A stretch of 64,000 nucleotides of DNA from a virus (IMGVR_UViG_3300027668_001405:62001-126000), one strand, 5' to 3'. Counted from the first letter of the stretch, positions 43,792 through 51,908 are shown. The notes: generated by a model not told the origin, from the sequence alone. Program-made: numbers and translations.

Positions 43792-43820
43792 ATATTACAT
43801 TATTTATCATCTTTTGTCAA
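43792..43820 (-). promoter_or_regulatory. Sigma-70 promoter, minus side of divergent pair
   Basis: Minus strand TTGACA (43815-43820), 17 bases, TAATAT (43792-43797). Its -35 box is 7 bases from the -35 box of the plus-strand promoter at 43828. Confidence 0.65.
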
Positions 43821-43827
43821 CTAGATA

Positions 43828-43855
43828 TTGACAGATAAATAAAGTAGTATATAAT
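43828..43855 (+). promoter_or_regulatory. Sigma-70 promoter, plus side; likely leaderless transcript
   Basis: TTGACA (43828-43833), 16 bases, TATAAT (43850-43855). Transcription should start near 43862, which is the ATG of the next gene, so the mRNA would have almost no leader and no ribosome site is seen. Confidence 0.75.
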
Positions 43856-43861
43856 AAAGTT

Positions 43862-44374
43862 ATGATAATAAAAGAAAATCCAGGCAAAAGAGACATAGAG
43901 TTCTTCGGTTACATATGTGAAGACATGGGTTACATGAATAATGCTAGTCTCGAAGCTATGAAATATGAGTGGTGTTTACAACACGAAGGCATGTGGTGGG
44001 CGGCCTATAGTGACAATGTGATTGTTTCTATGGCAGGATGTCATAAGTTTCATGATGGACATAGAATGATGTTCAGAGGTGTACAAAGCATGGTAGCTCA
44101 AGGTGGATTAGGTAAAAGTCATATGACAAGTATCCCATGGAAGTGGATACTGCCAAAACAATTAGAATGGGCACAGAGCTCGGATACACAACCTGCATAC
44201 ATAACAACAAATGTTGAAAATGATGCAAGTGGCAAAATGAATAGAACAGATAGATTGTTTCATTTGTTAGCTAAACAAGGAATCGTTGATCATTACACTG
44301 AAGAAGAGATTTACGGAACACTTCAATCAGTATGGAAACTCAACATTAGGAAATATTATGAAACATTGGTTTGA
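43862..44374 (+). CDS. GNAT-like phage protein
   Basis: 170 residues. EGMWWAAYSDNVIVSMAGCHKFHDGHRMMFRG reads as GNAT-type beta strands and the overall plan resembles the protein at 41220. No clear acetyl-CoA loop. First gene of the inverted island; the ATG lies at the predicted transcription start. Confidence 0.45.
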   Translation: MIIKENPGKRDIEFFGYICEDMGYMNNASLEAMKYEWCLQHEGMWWAAYSDNVIVSMAGCHKFHDGHRMMFRGVQSMVAQGGLGKSHMTSIPWKWILPKQLEWAQSSDTQPAYITTNVENDASGKMNRTDRLFHLLAKQGIVDHYTEEEIYGTLQSVWKLNIRKYYETLV

Positions 44375-44648
44375 TTGGAAACATTTAAGAATAGCAGAAT
44401 ACTTAAACAGCGATAAAAGAGACAATTTTATTGTATTGTATTTTAAACATATGTGGGTAGGATTTAGAGAAGCAGGTAAGCAATTGCTTATGTGTTTTGC
44501 AAGTATTATACATGCAATCTTTCCACCATTGTTTAATTTTAAATTATTAGAAATAGTAATTAACCAAGCAATAGGATTGCATAAGTTTTTACCACAACAT
44601 CCTGACTGGAAAAAATTAAAAGATGAACTTAACAAAGATAATAAGTAA
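44358..44648 (+). CDS. Small membrane-associated protein (DUF6356-like)
   Basis: 96 residues from the ATG at 44358, after AGGA and overlapping the previous stop. HMWVGFREAGKQLLMCFASIIHAIFPPLF is a hydrophobic amphipathic region with an H-A-I-x-P motif that I recall from DUF6356; ends in a charged helix. The family link is from memory and uncertain. Confidence 0.5.
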   Translation: MKHWFDWKHLRIAEYLNSDKRDNFIVLYFKHMWVGFREAGKQLLMCFASIIHAIFPPLFNFKLLEIVINQAIGLHKFLPQHPDWKKLKDELNKDNK

Positions 44649-45300
44649 CGGTACAACAATACGTACAAGTGGAACTACAGGTCCTAGTAAGCCTATATGG
44701 CAAAGTCCTGAGAAATTAGAGCATGCAAATAAAGCCGCAATAAAATGTCAGGGTATTACTGCTACTAGTAAAGTTCTTACAGTGTGTTCGTTAGATCACG
44801 CAGGTGGTTTACTAGCTCAAACACTGCCAGCAATAAGTGTTGGTGCTCCTGTAACTATAACACCGTTTAATGCATTTAAATGGATTAGCGAAATTACAAA
44901 GTTTACACACAGTCACTTAACACCTAATATGGCAAGGGCTGTTATGGGTACTAAGACATTTAAAACAATAGACATGACAGGTATTGTTATTATGTGTGGC
45001 AGTGATAGAGTACAGTCAGATATTATACAAGCATTCATTAACAAGGGTGCTACGTTTATTGTAAATTGGGGCATGAGTGAAGTAGGTCCTGTAGCTATAA
45101 ACAAAACATACAAGCCAGGTGATGAAGTGTTACACACAGATATCATTATGGGTGATACTACTTACTGTGAAACTAAAATTATAGATAACGAACTGTATGT
45201 ATACGGTGAAATTAGTGTTTATGATGATTGGTTTGCAACAGGTGATTTAGTAGAATACAAAGACGGTAGTTTTTGGTACTTAGGGAGAAAACATGCGTAA
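44623..45300 (+). CDS. Minimal AMP-binding (ANL superfamily) protein
   Basis: 225 residues against about 500 for full enzymes. Present: TSGTTGPSKP (16-25, ATP loop), NWGMSEVGPVA (the YGxTE-like motif) and WFATGDLVEYKDGSFWYLGRKHA (TGD and GR motifs). The N-terminal substrate part before the ATP loop is missing and it ends right at the hinge, so the C-terminal Lys domain is lacking too. It may still adenylate or merely bind an acid. Continues into the sulfotransferase-like genes. Confidence 0.8.
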   Translation: MNLTKIISNGTTIRTSGTTGPSKPIWQSPEKLEHANKAAIKCQGITATSKVLTVCSLDHAGGLLAQTLPAISVGAPVTITPFNAFKWISEITKFTHSHLTPNMARAVMGTKTFKTIDMTGIVIMCGSDRVQSDIIQAFINKGATFIVNWGMSEVGPVAINKTYKPGDEVLHTDIIMGDTTYCETKIIDNELYVYGEISVYDDWFATGDLVEYKDGSFWYLGRKHA

Positions 45301-46048
45301 ATTAAAAAACAAACATGTGTTCATAAGCTTCGAACAAGGTGCAAGTGGACATAAGCTAGCTAGAGTATTAGCTACTATGCCGTGTATGCATTGGTATAGC
45401 TGTGAAGAAAATGGGATAAACCCATGGAACGTTTCTAAACCAAATAGTTACAGTGGACAACGACAACAAAGTAAATATCACTTTGATAGGATTACACCAA
45501 AGGGTAAACTTCCACCCACACATGACTATGTAGAGAAGTATCTACCTAATGAAAAAGCGTACTATAAAATATTTGACGAAGTGTTTGAAAAGAATGGTGG
45601 AGCAGATATTATAAATGATGGCAAGAGAGTACTGTATCCAACTCATAGCATGCCAAGTAAGCTATTAGAATATTTTCCCAATAGCTTAATCATTAATATT
45701 GTGCATGATGCAGATATAACTACAGACAGATACATGGATATTGTTACTAAGTTTCCAGGCTACGTTAAGCATTATGGCATTGTGCCGCCTGATAATGAAT
45801 ACTTAAAGTTTTTAGAGATTCTACATGGTAGAAAATCAGACTTAACAATAGCAGATATTTGGGCTTTTGAACGTAAGAAGAAATTTTACTCAGAAGTATA
45901 CGAAGATAAACTACGTAAAGAAGTTTATGCTAGAATGTTTTCAAATAGAGTTTTTAGAAATGCAGTTGATCACCCGAACGTGTTCAGCACTACAACAAAA
46001 TTTGATTACAAAGGAATAAAGGAATGGTTAAATGAGCGACTACAATAA
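45293..46048 (+). CDS. Sulfotransferase-like protein
   Basis: 251 residues. FISFEQGASGHKLARVLATM resembles the P-loop-like PAPS 5'-phosphate site of sulfotransferases, and YPTHSMPSKLLEYFPNSLIINIVHD their second strand. No textbook 3'-phosphate motif seen. Paired with a clearer family member in the next gene. Confidence 0.5.
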   Translation: MRKLKNKHVFISFEQGASGHKLARVLATMPCMHWYSCEENGINPWNVSKPNSYSGQRQQSKYHFDRITPKGKLPPTHDYVEKYLPNEKAYYKIFDEVFEKNGGADIINDGKRVLYPTHSMPSKLLEYFPNSLIINIVHDADITTDRYMDIVTKFPGYVKHYGIVPPDNEYLKFLEILHGRKSDLTIADIWAFERKKKFYSEVYEDKLRKEVYARMFSNRVFRNAVDHPNVFSTTTKFDYKGIKEWLNERLQ

Positions 46049-46778
46049 CGTGACGTATATGAGCGACCACGCACCAGACTTTAGTAATGTAATTTTTGTT
46101 ACAGGTGCTCCTGGTAGTAAATGGAGTGCAGTAAGTTGGGTACTAAGTGAGTCACCAATGTTAGATGTTAGTACAAGTGATAGAACTGACAAACGTCTTA
46201 TGGTGCATGATGCAATATATGGTGGAGTAAGACACACAGGTGTTTACTTTGGCCCAGGAAATGAACTAGGAAAAAACTTTGACAATATTGACACGTTGTC
46301 TAGACGAGCAGTTCATAAAGAAATTAAGAAGGCGTGGAAAGAGTGGGATATGAACAAGCATTATATTGTACGTTGCCATCAATTCATATATAATTGGGAT
46401 CATATGATTAAAACATTTCCCGAAGCTAAGTTTGTAACTGTTACAAGGCCTCCAGAAAGTTGTGTAGCAGGCTGGACAAGTGTTGGTGGTATTGATACAC
46501 CTTATCCACACTACAAAGAATTCTATAAAACACAAGAAAATGCAATCAAGCAAATTAAACTAGAATCAAAATTAGCACATAAGGCATTTCATGAACATTC
46601 AATGGATGTACATGTAGCAAGCCGTGGTCATTTTTATCAGGATTTTTTACTAGACCCAGAAGAAGAGTCTGGTTTAGACAAATACATTAAACATTTAGAG
46701 GGGTATCAATGGACTAACACCGGAGATCCACTTATGAATCTAAAACATGATGTTCTGATCGGTTACCTAAATTTCTAG
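46032..46778 (+). CDS. Sulfotransferase-like protein
   Basis: 248 residues. VIFVTGAPGSKWSAVSWVL is a PAPS-binding P-loop and FPEAKFVTVTRPPESCVAGW fits the strand with the 3'-phosphate Arg and Ser. Probably transfers sulfate to a glycan or small molecule. Its last 47 bases overlap tail to tail with the convergent gene. Confidence 0.6.
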   Translation: MSDYNNVTYMSDHAPDFSNVIFVTGAPGSKWSAVSWVLSESPMLDVSTSDRTDKRLMVHDAIYGGVRHTGVYFGPGNELGKNFDNIDTLSRRAVHKEIKKAWKEWDMNKHYIVRCHQFIYNWDHMIKTFPEAKFVTVTRPPESCVAGWTSVGGIDTPYPHYKEFYKTQENAIKQIKLESKLAHKAFHEHSMDVHVASRGHFYQDFLLDPEEESGLDKYIKHLEGYQWTNTGDPLMNLKHDVLIGYLNF

Positions 46779-47583
46779 TAACCTCTGTTACTTTACCTTT
46801 TGCATTAAACTCAAATTGAGTATTGCCAATTTGTATATGGCCGTGCTGTAAATCTTGCCATGCATCAATTGCATAACTTCTCCAATTCGCTTTATACTGT
46901 AAAAATTCATTACCTTCACTGAACCTCATAAAGTTCCAAGGCTTATCTGTTTTTACATGATCCCAATTCCACTCTGAATCCATTGTTCTTGTTTTTATTT
47001 CTTCTACTTCTAATTTAGGGAATGCAGGATATGTGTCAACATGCATAGTAATTGGTCGTGTCATTGAGGGAGTTGTAAATTCTTTTGGTATACTCGTACC
47101 AATGTCACTTGTTATACGAAAACTTTCACCCGGTGGTGCAAAACCCGGTTCGTCAAAGTGAGTGTAAATACATTTTATAGTTTGAAACCCACATAACCAT
47201 AAAGCCATAAGTCTTCCACTGCCTGGATGTACTCTATATCTATTATGCCAAGGCTCATGCACTATTTGTGGATAGAATATTAATTGATCGTATTGTATAA
47301 GCTCTGCAAGATAGAATATTTTACTAACATCTTCCAGTATTTCTCTATATGGCATTTCATTGTTGGTTATTTTTTCTTCTTGAAATGCTAGTACGTGTTC
47401 AATAGGTAATTGTCTATATTCTTCTAGCTTAGAAACTAGATCTTTCATTGGCGAATGTAGTAAATCCCAACCAACATAACTAGACGCTATATAACCACCC
47501 ATCTTTTCGTGATGTGTTAGCCAGTGTTTAAACATGTAATGGCTTGCAAATTCTTTTAAATGCTCGTAATGTTCTACAGGCAC
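46732..47583 (-). CDS. Unknown protein
   Basis: 283 residues, soluble, rich in aromatic residues and His. A striking HPGSGRLMALWLCGFQ follows VHEPWHNRYRV near residue 115-135; the end is beta-rich. Family not recognised. Coupled to the SGNH-like gene by a 10-base overlap, so a glycan-related role is possible. Confidence 0.55.
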   Translation of the reverse strand: MPVEHYEHLKEFASHYMFKHWLTHHEKMGGYIASSYVGWDLLHSPMKDLVSKLEEYRQLPIEHVLAFQEEKITNNEMPYREILEDVSKIFYLAELIQYDQLIFYPQIVHEPWHNRYRVHPGSGRLMALWLCGFQTIKCIYTHFDEPGFAPPGESFRITSDIGTSIPKEFTTPSMTRPITMHVDTYPAFPKLEVEEIKTRTMDSEWNWDHVKTDKPWNFMRFSEGNEFLQYKANWRSYAIDAWQDLQHGHIQIGNTQFEFNAKGKVTEVTRNLGNRSEHHVLDS

Positions 47584-48278
47584 AACATACCAGCCATATT
47601 GGTATGCCAGTCGTGTCCAGGATGATCGTTATCACGTGCTAACGGATAATCGTCTTTAGGTAATTGACTAATGTGTGTTTGTTTTAGTTCAATATCGTTA
47701 GCTACACAATAAGAAGTTAGTAACATTTTATTCTTTTTGTAGTTATAGTCGTCTGCTTTGCTATTCATTAATGATGCATAACCACTTATCCATGTAGGTG
47801 ATTTCATCTCTGCTTTTATAGCTTCATCTGATAGATTTTTAAATTTGTCTAGTCCGCCTTTTGCACTAATGTATTCTCTGCGTTCTTTAAACGTCCATAA
47901 TACATGTATAACGGTCGGTTTAAACGTCTTACAATATGCAATTGCAAGCCTTGCTATTAGATCGTTGCTAGCACCGTTTATACCGCAATTTACAGCGTCT
48001 AGCATGCCAGGCCAGTGTATGTTTACTCCATATCCAAACGTATAACTACACCCAAATGCTGCCGATGCTCCCATTGCAGGAACCATTCTACCTCGATAGC
48101 GCCAGTCATTAATAAAGTAGTCTACACTCTGTGGTTTCCAGCCCTGTGCTACGCCCTGATCCTTCTCATTTTGATCTAGCCAAATACGCATTCCTGGCCT
48201 TTCGTGTCCTAACGTAAAAACACTGAACCAATCTGATTCAGTGTGTTTTGCTTCCATAAAGTCTGTATGTTTGATCAT
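47574..48278 (-). CDS. SGNH hydrolase-like protein
   Basis: 234 residues from the ATG at 48278, four bases after the upstream stop. AFGCSYTFGYGV (Ser nucleophile), NCGINGASND (blocks II/III) and DNDHPGHDWH with the late Asp/His pair follow the SGNH order. Possibly an esterase or acyltransferase for cell-surface glycans. Confidence 0.65.
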   Translation of the reverse strand: MIKHTDFMEAKHTESDWFSVFTLGHERPGMRIWLDQNEKDQGVAQGWKPQSVDYFINDWRYRGRMVPAMGASAAFGCSYTFGYGVNIHWPGMLDAVNCGINGASNDLIARLAIAYCKTFKPTVIHVLWTFKERREYISAKGGLDKFKNLSDEAIKAEMKSPTWISGYASLMNSKADDYNYKKNKMLLTSYCVANDIELKQTHISQLPKDDYPLARDNDHPGHDWHTNMAGMLCL

Positions 48279-48282
48279 TAAC

Positions 48283-48954
48283 TTAGTATGCCCAACGATA
48301 AAAATAGTGCGAACCAACTTGAGTGATTCGTGCCATGCCTCGATCATGTATCCAATTAGGACTGATAGCTACGGTGTGATAGTGTGTACTGCCTTCTGTA
48401 ACGTCTGGTAGCAATTGCTCTGACCCAGGTAGTGTTGCTTGAAGAACCATTGTTGCAATATCCTTAGCAAGCCAATACGAAGCTTCGTCCTTCATCTCAT
48501 CAGCTTTTCCATCACAGAACCAGCTAAACTGACATCTGTTCTTAACAGGAAAGTATACACGTTCTGCATCAATTAAATCAGTATCTTGCCTAGTTTTCCA
48601 ACTCTCTTTTGTTGGACCTTGCCTTACTACATCACAAATAGTATCAGGATAACGAGGATCGTCTACACGATTTAACACAACCATTGTAGTTGCATACATA
48701 CCAGCATAACCATCGCTTCGTGCTTCAAAGTACATGTTCTCAGTTAAACATAATGCTTCTTCGCCACTGTAACCTGTTGTAAATTGAGTATCCATTAGAT
48801 ATGCATTACTATTAAGTATCTCATAAGCTGGCAGTACGCCTGTAGTATCTGCTTTTACTGGCCAAATGCCTATTGATAACATAAAGAGTGCTGTTGCTGC
48901 CGCACAATTCATTACGCCACCAACTGCTAATCCTAATAATTTCATTTTTTTCAT
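48283..48954 (-). CDS. Cell wall hydrolase, SleB-like, with signal peptide
   Basis: 223 residues. Signal peptide about 1-35 (long hydrophobic h-region ending PVKA). Then ALCLTENMYFEARSDGYAGM with catalytic Glu73, VLNRVDDPRYPDTICDVV, CQFSWFCDG and THYHT...W...HYFYRW, the hydrolase_2/SleB pattern. It cuts peptidoglycan in the periplasm, most likely for lysis or for recycling of the wall. Own operator-type promoter. Confidence 0.9.
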   Translation of the reverse strand: MKKMKLLGLAVGGVMNCAAATALFMLSIGIWPVKADTTGVLPAYEILNSNAYLMDTQFTTGYSGEEALCLTENMYFEARSDGYAGMYATTMVVLNRVDDPRYPDTICDVVRQGPTKESWKTRQDTDLIDAERVYFPVKNRCQFSWFCDGKADEMKDEASYWLAKDIATMVLQATLPGSEQLLPDVTEGSTHYHTVAISPNWIHDRGMARITQVGSHYFYRWAY

Positions 48955-48989
48955 GTTAACTACCTATTATTTGTTTTGTTTATATACAT

Positions 48990-49018
48990 ATTATACTGTA
49001 AGATGTCTTGGTTGTCAA
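48990..49018 (-). promoter_or_regulatory. Sigma-70 promoter with operator-like inverted repeat
   Basis: Minus strand TTGACA (49013-49018), 17 bases, TATAAT (48990-48995). The spacer has TAAGA-TG-TCTTG at 48999-49010 (one base off the shared repeat). Drives the cell wall hydrolase gene. Confidence 0.83.
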
Positions 49019-49021
49019 CCT

Positions 49022-50269
49022 TTAATTTGAAGAAACATGTTGATAATTTTTTCTCCAATCATTTCCTGTTACTTGTTTTAATGAGTAATCTACTACCTTT
49101 ACTATAGGTTTGACTGATTCAACTGAGCTGATACAAAGTGCATTAAATCCAGTAATTTCGTCAATTCCTTCTCGTACATGGAACATTCTCATTGAAGCAT
49201 GCATATCATCTGACCTAGTTGGATCAAACTTTACACCAGTTACTTCTTTCATCATTACAGCTATTCCATATGCGTGTTGATGAGTAAACTTACGAGCTAA
49301 GTCTTTACTAACAGCGTTCCTTACTTTTGCATGCCACTTCCTGCTTTTAAACTTATCCCAATCAACAATAGCTAAGTTAACTAGTTCTGCTGATGCTGTT
49401 AATTTCTTCTGTAACTTTGGTGGTACCTCTGCACCCCATAGTTTAGCAATGTAAACATAACCAAGTGCTGACTGTACTCCTAATGAGTGATACCATTGAG
49501 CTCTAGAACCTCTAAACGAATTATTATTAATATATCCATCATCAAAGAATAGTTTGCTTATTTCTTTGAACCTAAAGTTAATTTCTTTAGCGGCAAGCTT
49601 CTTATCACCTGTCCAGGCTGCATAAGTTAATGTTGTCATTCCACCATTAGCAAATTGATAAAAACCTGAATCTTTTTTCCCCCATACATCGGGCTTCATA
49701 AACCTCTTCCACATTCCTTCAACATATTTGTCTATGATTGCAATTTCTGCTTTAGTCATGCTAGATTTTAATTTAATTACGTTAGTTAAGTAGTGACCAA
49801 AGAAATGCATTGCACCTTGATACTCGTGATAATAACATGGTGCGTTAGGGTCATTATTTTCCCAACACTTTGGCTTATGCTGTAATTCGGCACGATTAAT
49901 AGTGTTATATAATTGATTTGCCTCTGCAAGATCTACTGCAAGGTCTATTGCAATTTGAATGTTAGCTTCGTTGTTATTAACTAGTGCATTGTGTGTAGCT
50001 ACTTTCCATTTTTTAACAGGACCAATCATAGCCTGCCCACTATCAAGTGATGTACCATTTTTTGTGTGTTCTTCACTCCAATCAAATCCAAGAATATTTT
50101 GGAAATCTTCAAGTAAGAACTTAGAACTAAAAGTGTTATTAGGCATAGCATCACACTGCTTAACCTCTTCAGTAAAGAAATGGTTTGCAAAGGTAATATC
50201 TTTGCCTGTAGTTTTTGCTAACGCTGATGTTGATAATAATGTTATTAAAATAATCGCATAGTATTTCAT
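49022..50269 (-). CDS. Secreted protein, possible polysaccharide lyase
   Basis: 415 residues. Signal peptide 1-18 (cleavage after SALA). The mature part is long-helical with FFGHYLTNVIKL, FYQFANGGMTTLTYAAW, SRAQWYHSLGVQSALGYVY and THQHAYGIAVMMKE, a pattern of Asn/Gln-His-Tyr on helices seen in alpha/alpha-toroid lyases such as alginate lyases. The enzyme class is a guess; secretion is clear. It may break host surface or matrix polysaccharide. Confidence 0.55.
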   Translation of the reverse strand: MKYYAIILITLLSTSALAKTTGKDITFANHFFTEEVKQCDAMPNNTFSSKFLLEDFQNILGFDWSEEHTKNGTSLDSGQAMIGPVKKWKVATHNALVNNNEANIQIAIDLAVDLAEANQLYNTINRAELQHKPKCWENNDPNAPCYYHEYQGAMHFFGHYLTNVIKLKSSMTKAEIAIIDKYVEGMWKRFMKPDVWGKKDSGFYQFANGGMTTLTYAAWTGDKKLAAKEINFRFKEISKLFFDDGYINNNSFRGSRAQWYHSLGVQSALGYVYIAKLWGAEVPPKLQKKLTASAELVNLAIVDWDKFKSRKWHAKVRNAVSKDLARKFTHQHAYGIAVMMKEVTGVKFDPTRSDDMHASMRMFHVREGIDEITGFNALCISSVESVKPIVKVVDYSLKQVTGNDWRKNYQHVSSN

Positions 50270-50271
50270 AA

Positions 50272-50460
50272 TTACTCCGTTAGGGTTGTGTTAATAGATG
50301 GTGCTTCTACACATAGAAACACTGCTGAAGGATTTGGGCTTTCATTGGATACTGTAACCAATGCTTCATAGCAAAATTCTTCATACTTAAAGTCAGCTAC
50401 CTTTAAGGCACTAACCTGTGGGTCCTCAATACTTATTAATACCAAAACTAAAAGCCACAT
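50272..50460 (-). CDS. Small secreted or membrane protein
   Basis: 62 residues, hydrophobic N-terminus (MWLLVLVLISI) that may be a weak signal or anchor, three Cys. Linked by a TAATG junction to the gene before. Unknown. Confidence 0.5.
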   Translation of the reverse strand: MWLLVLVLISIEDPQVSALKVADFKYEEFCYEALVTVSNESPNPSAVFLCVEAPSINTTLTE

Positions 50461-50882
50461 TATGCTACAGCCCTCTCCAGGTATTCACACGTGTAGTTTA
50501 ACCTTTCACCTGCTGGTCCCATTAGATAGGATTCTGATTTGCCTGAATAATCACCGTTCCAATAGGCTTCGGCTTTGGTGAACTTAGTGGCAGTATACTC
50601 CCCACCAAATAGGCTTTTGGTTACGTTCCAAGGAGTTTCCCATGACTCGCACACAATAGCATTATTCTGCTCTACAGTAGAACTCTCGATTGTTTCACTG
50701 CTACCAAAATCAGCATGCTCTACGAACCGAGCGATCATTAACGCATCTTGCTCGGTGGTAGTACCAGCCATAACAAAGGTGGAACCACCCTTGAACTTCC
50801 AATATTGTGGACATTCGCCCGTACCGTCCCAATCATGGGCGCCATAATTCTCTTTAAACTGTGTTTGAATTACTAATTTCAT
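50460..50882 (-). CDS. Unknown phage protein (early type)
   Basis: 140 residues, starts MKLVIQTQFKENYGAHDWDG, acidic, with a Trp/Gly-rich middle. Resembles phage proteins of unknown role; no motif named. Behind the repeat-type promoter at 50919-50947, with a 30-base leader. Confidence 0.6.
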   Translation of the reverse strand: MKLVIQTQFKENYGAHDWDGTGECPQYWKFKGGSTFVMAGTTTEQDALMIARFVEHADFGSSETIESSTVEQNNAIVCESWETPWNVTKSLFGGEYTATKFTKAEAYWNGDYSGKSESYLMGPAGERLNYTCEYLERAVA

Positions 50883-50897
50883 ATTACGTTCTCCTAA

Positions 50898-50954
50898 CTT
50901 TGTTTAACTTATACTACTATTATAGCAAGAGTTCTTGGTGTTGTCAACCTTTTT
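50898..50954. repeat. 57-bp promoter repeat, copy 2
   Basis: Near-copy of 24128-24184 (4 mismatches in 57). See copy 1. Confidence 0.8.
50919..50947 (-). promoter_or_regulatory. Sigma-70 promoter with operator-like inverted repeat
   Basis: Minus strand TTGACA (50942-50947), 17 bases, TATAAT (50919-50924) with extended -10 TGC. Inverted repeat CAAGA-GT-TCTTG at 50926-50937 in the spacer. Confidence 0.85.
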
Positions 50955-51137
50955 TTACCAAAAATACATAAAATTTGGGTCATTTTTCAATAAAACAGTA
51001 ACATTATTAGATAGTGTCATTGCATTACTGCTTATTTCTACTACTTTAACTGCTTTAAACCCACTGTATTTGTATTCATCTTGATCTGTGCTTTTGGGCC
51101 AAAGTGTTACATAATTTCCTATTTTTACATTTTCCAT
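50955..51137 (-). CDS. Small beta-rich phage protein (60 aa)
   Basis: 60 residues, MENVKIGNYVTLWPKSTD start, predicted small beta barrel by eye (VKVVEISSNAMTLSNNVTVLL). Shares a base pair junction with the upstream gene. Function unknown. Confidence 0.55.
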   Translation of the reverse strand: MENVKIGNYVTLWPKSTDQDEYKYSGFKAVKVVEISSNAMTLSNNVTVLLKNDPNFMYFW

Positions 51138-51334
51138 TAATCTAAATCACACACCCATTCTTTGCCTGTGAATTCTGCAACCAATGTATCCGTGCTTAGA
51201 CCAAATGGTGAACGGATAGTTGCTAGTGGCTTAGTAGTGAATTCGCATATAGTGCTAGACACAACATCTACTTTCTTAACGCCATAGTCTGTGTCATACC
51301 CGCGATTTAAAAAGTGTACATTTAGTTTTTGCAT
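51137..51334 (-). CDS. Small phage protein (65 aa)
   Basis: 65 residues, two Cys, beta-prone; no domain seen. First gene behind the promoter at 51372-51400. Confidence 0.55.
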   Translation of the reverse strand: MQKLNVHFLNRGYDTDYGVKKVDVVSSTICEFTTKPLATIRSPFGLSTDTLVAEFTGKEWVCDLD

Positions 51335-51371
51335 TGTGTTTTCCTTCTTAATTTATCTAACTTGTACTTAT

Positions 51372-51400
51372 AGTATATAGCAAGACGTCTTGCTTGTCAA
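51372..51400 (-). promoter_or_regulatory. Sigma-70 promoter with perfect palindromic operator
   Basis: Minus strand TTGACA (51395-51400), 17 bases, TATACT (51372-51377). The spacer contains CAAGA-CG-TCTTG (51381-51392), extending to the perfect 14-base palindrome GCAAGACGTCTTGC (51380-51393). Confidence 0.82.
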
Positions 51401-51585
51401 CCACTTTCTTCCACTTCTGAGTATATTTCTTTTAGCATTGTTTGTAAACACCTAGCCATTTTGAGTTGTGTTGGAGTTAGGCTAGCAATGAAATCTGAAC
51501 ATTCTTTTGCTGTTTCTAATTCTTGCATATGCTCTAGCATTACAACTTGCATATAGGTTAAGTCTGCTATGTCATATGTTTGCAT
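51397..51585 (-). CDS. Small helical phage protein (62 aa)
   Basis: 62 residues, all-helical by eye with Met and Glu rich helices (QVVMLEHMQELETAKE). Unknown. Its end overlaps the -35 box of the next promoter. Confidence 0.55.
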   Translation of the reverse strand: MQTYDIADLTYMQVVMLEHMQELETAKECSDFIASLTPTQLKMARCLQTMLKEIYSEVEESG

Positions 51586-51617
51586 GGTGTTTCCTTTGTG
51601 TTTGTTTCCTTAATACA

Positions 51618-51646
51618 GTTATAGCAAATGATTAAGGTTTACGCAA
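51618..51646 (-). promoter_or_regulatory. Probable weak sigma-70 promoter
   Basis: Minus strand TTGCGT (51641-51646), 17 bases, TATAAC (51618-51623), upstream of the 62-residue gene and just after a terminator. Confidence 0.45.
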
Positions 51647-51688
51647 CCGAACAGAAGTATAAAAAATGGTATAAGAAGTATAGGTCAC

Positions 51689-51710
51689 AAAAAAACCCCA
51701 ACTAAGGGGC
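51689..51710 (-). terminator. Rho-independent terminator
   Basis: Minus strand GCCCC-TTAGTT-GGGG followed by seven T. Short but GC-pure stem directly after the 61-residue gene. Confidence 0.75.
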
Positions 51711-51721
51711 AAATGTATAAG

Positions 51722-51907
51722 TTATTGTTTTCCGTGCCATCGAAATATAATATCATATAGTCGTTGCAAGTAATATTGTGTAAACCGTAGTCTAGTTTCT
51801 TTAAATGGTTCTGGATGCGGTATCATACCTCTCTGACCATACAATGGCCACTTTGAAGATCCGCCGTATGTGTTACGCATATAATTATCATAGATAACAC
51901 TTTTCAT
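51722..51907 (-). CDS. Small basic phage protein (61 aa)
   Basis: 61 residues from the ATG at 51907, after GGGGAT and two bases past the upstream stop; an ATG 54 bases upstream would overlap that gene. Basic and aromatic (LRFTQYYLQRLYDIIFRWHG). Unknown. Confidence 0.6.
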   Translation of the reverse strand: MKSVIYDNYMRNTYGGSSKWPLYGQRGMIPHPEPFKETRLRFTQYYLQRLYDIIFRWHGKQ

Positions 51908-51908
51908 T

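Noticed and set aside
24128-51400. CRISPR repeats
   Set aside because: The repeated elements are promoters placed kilobases apart, not an array with spacers, and no cas gene is present.
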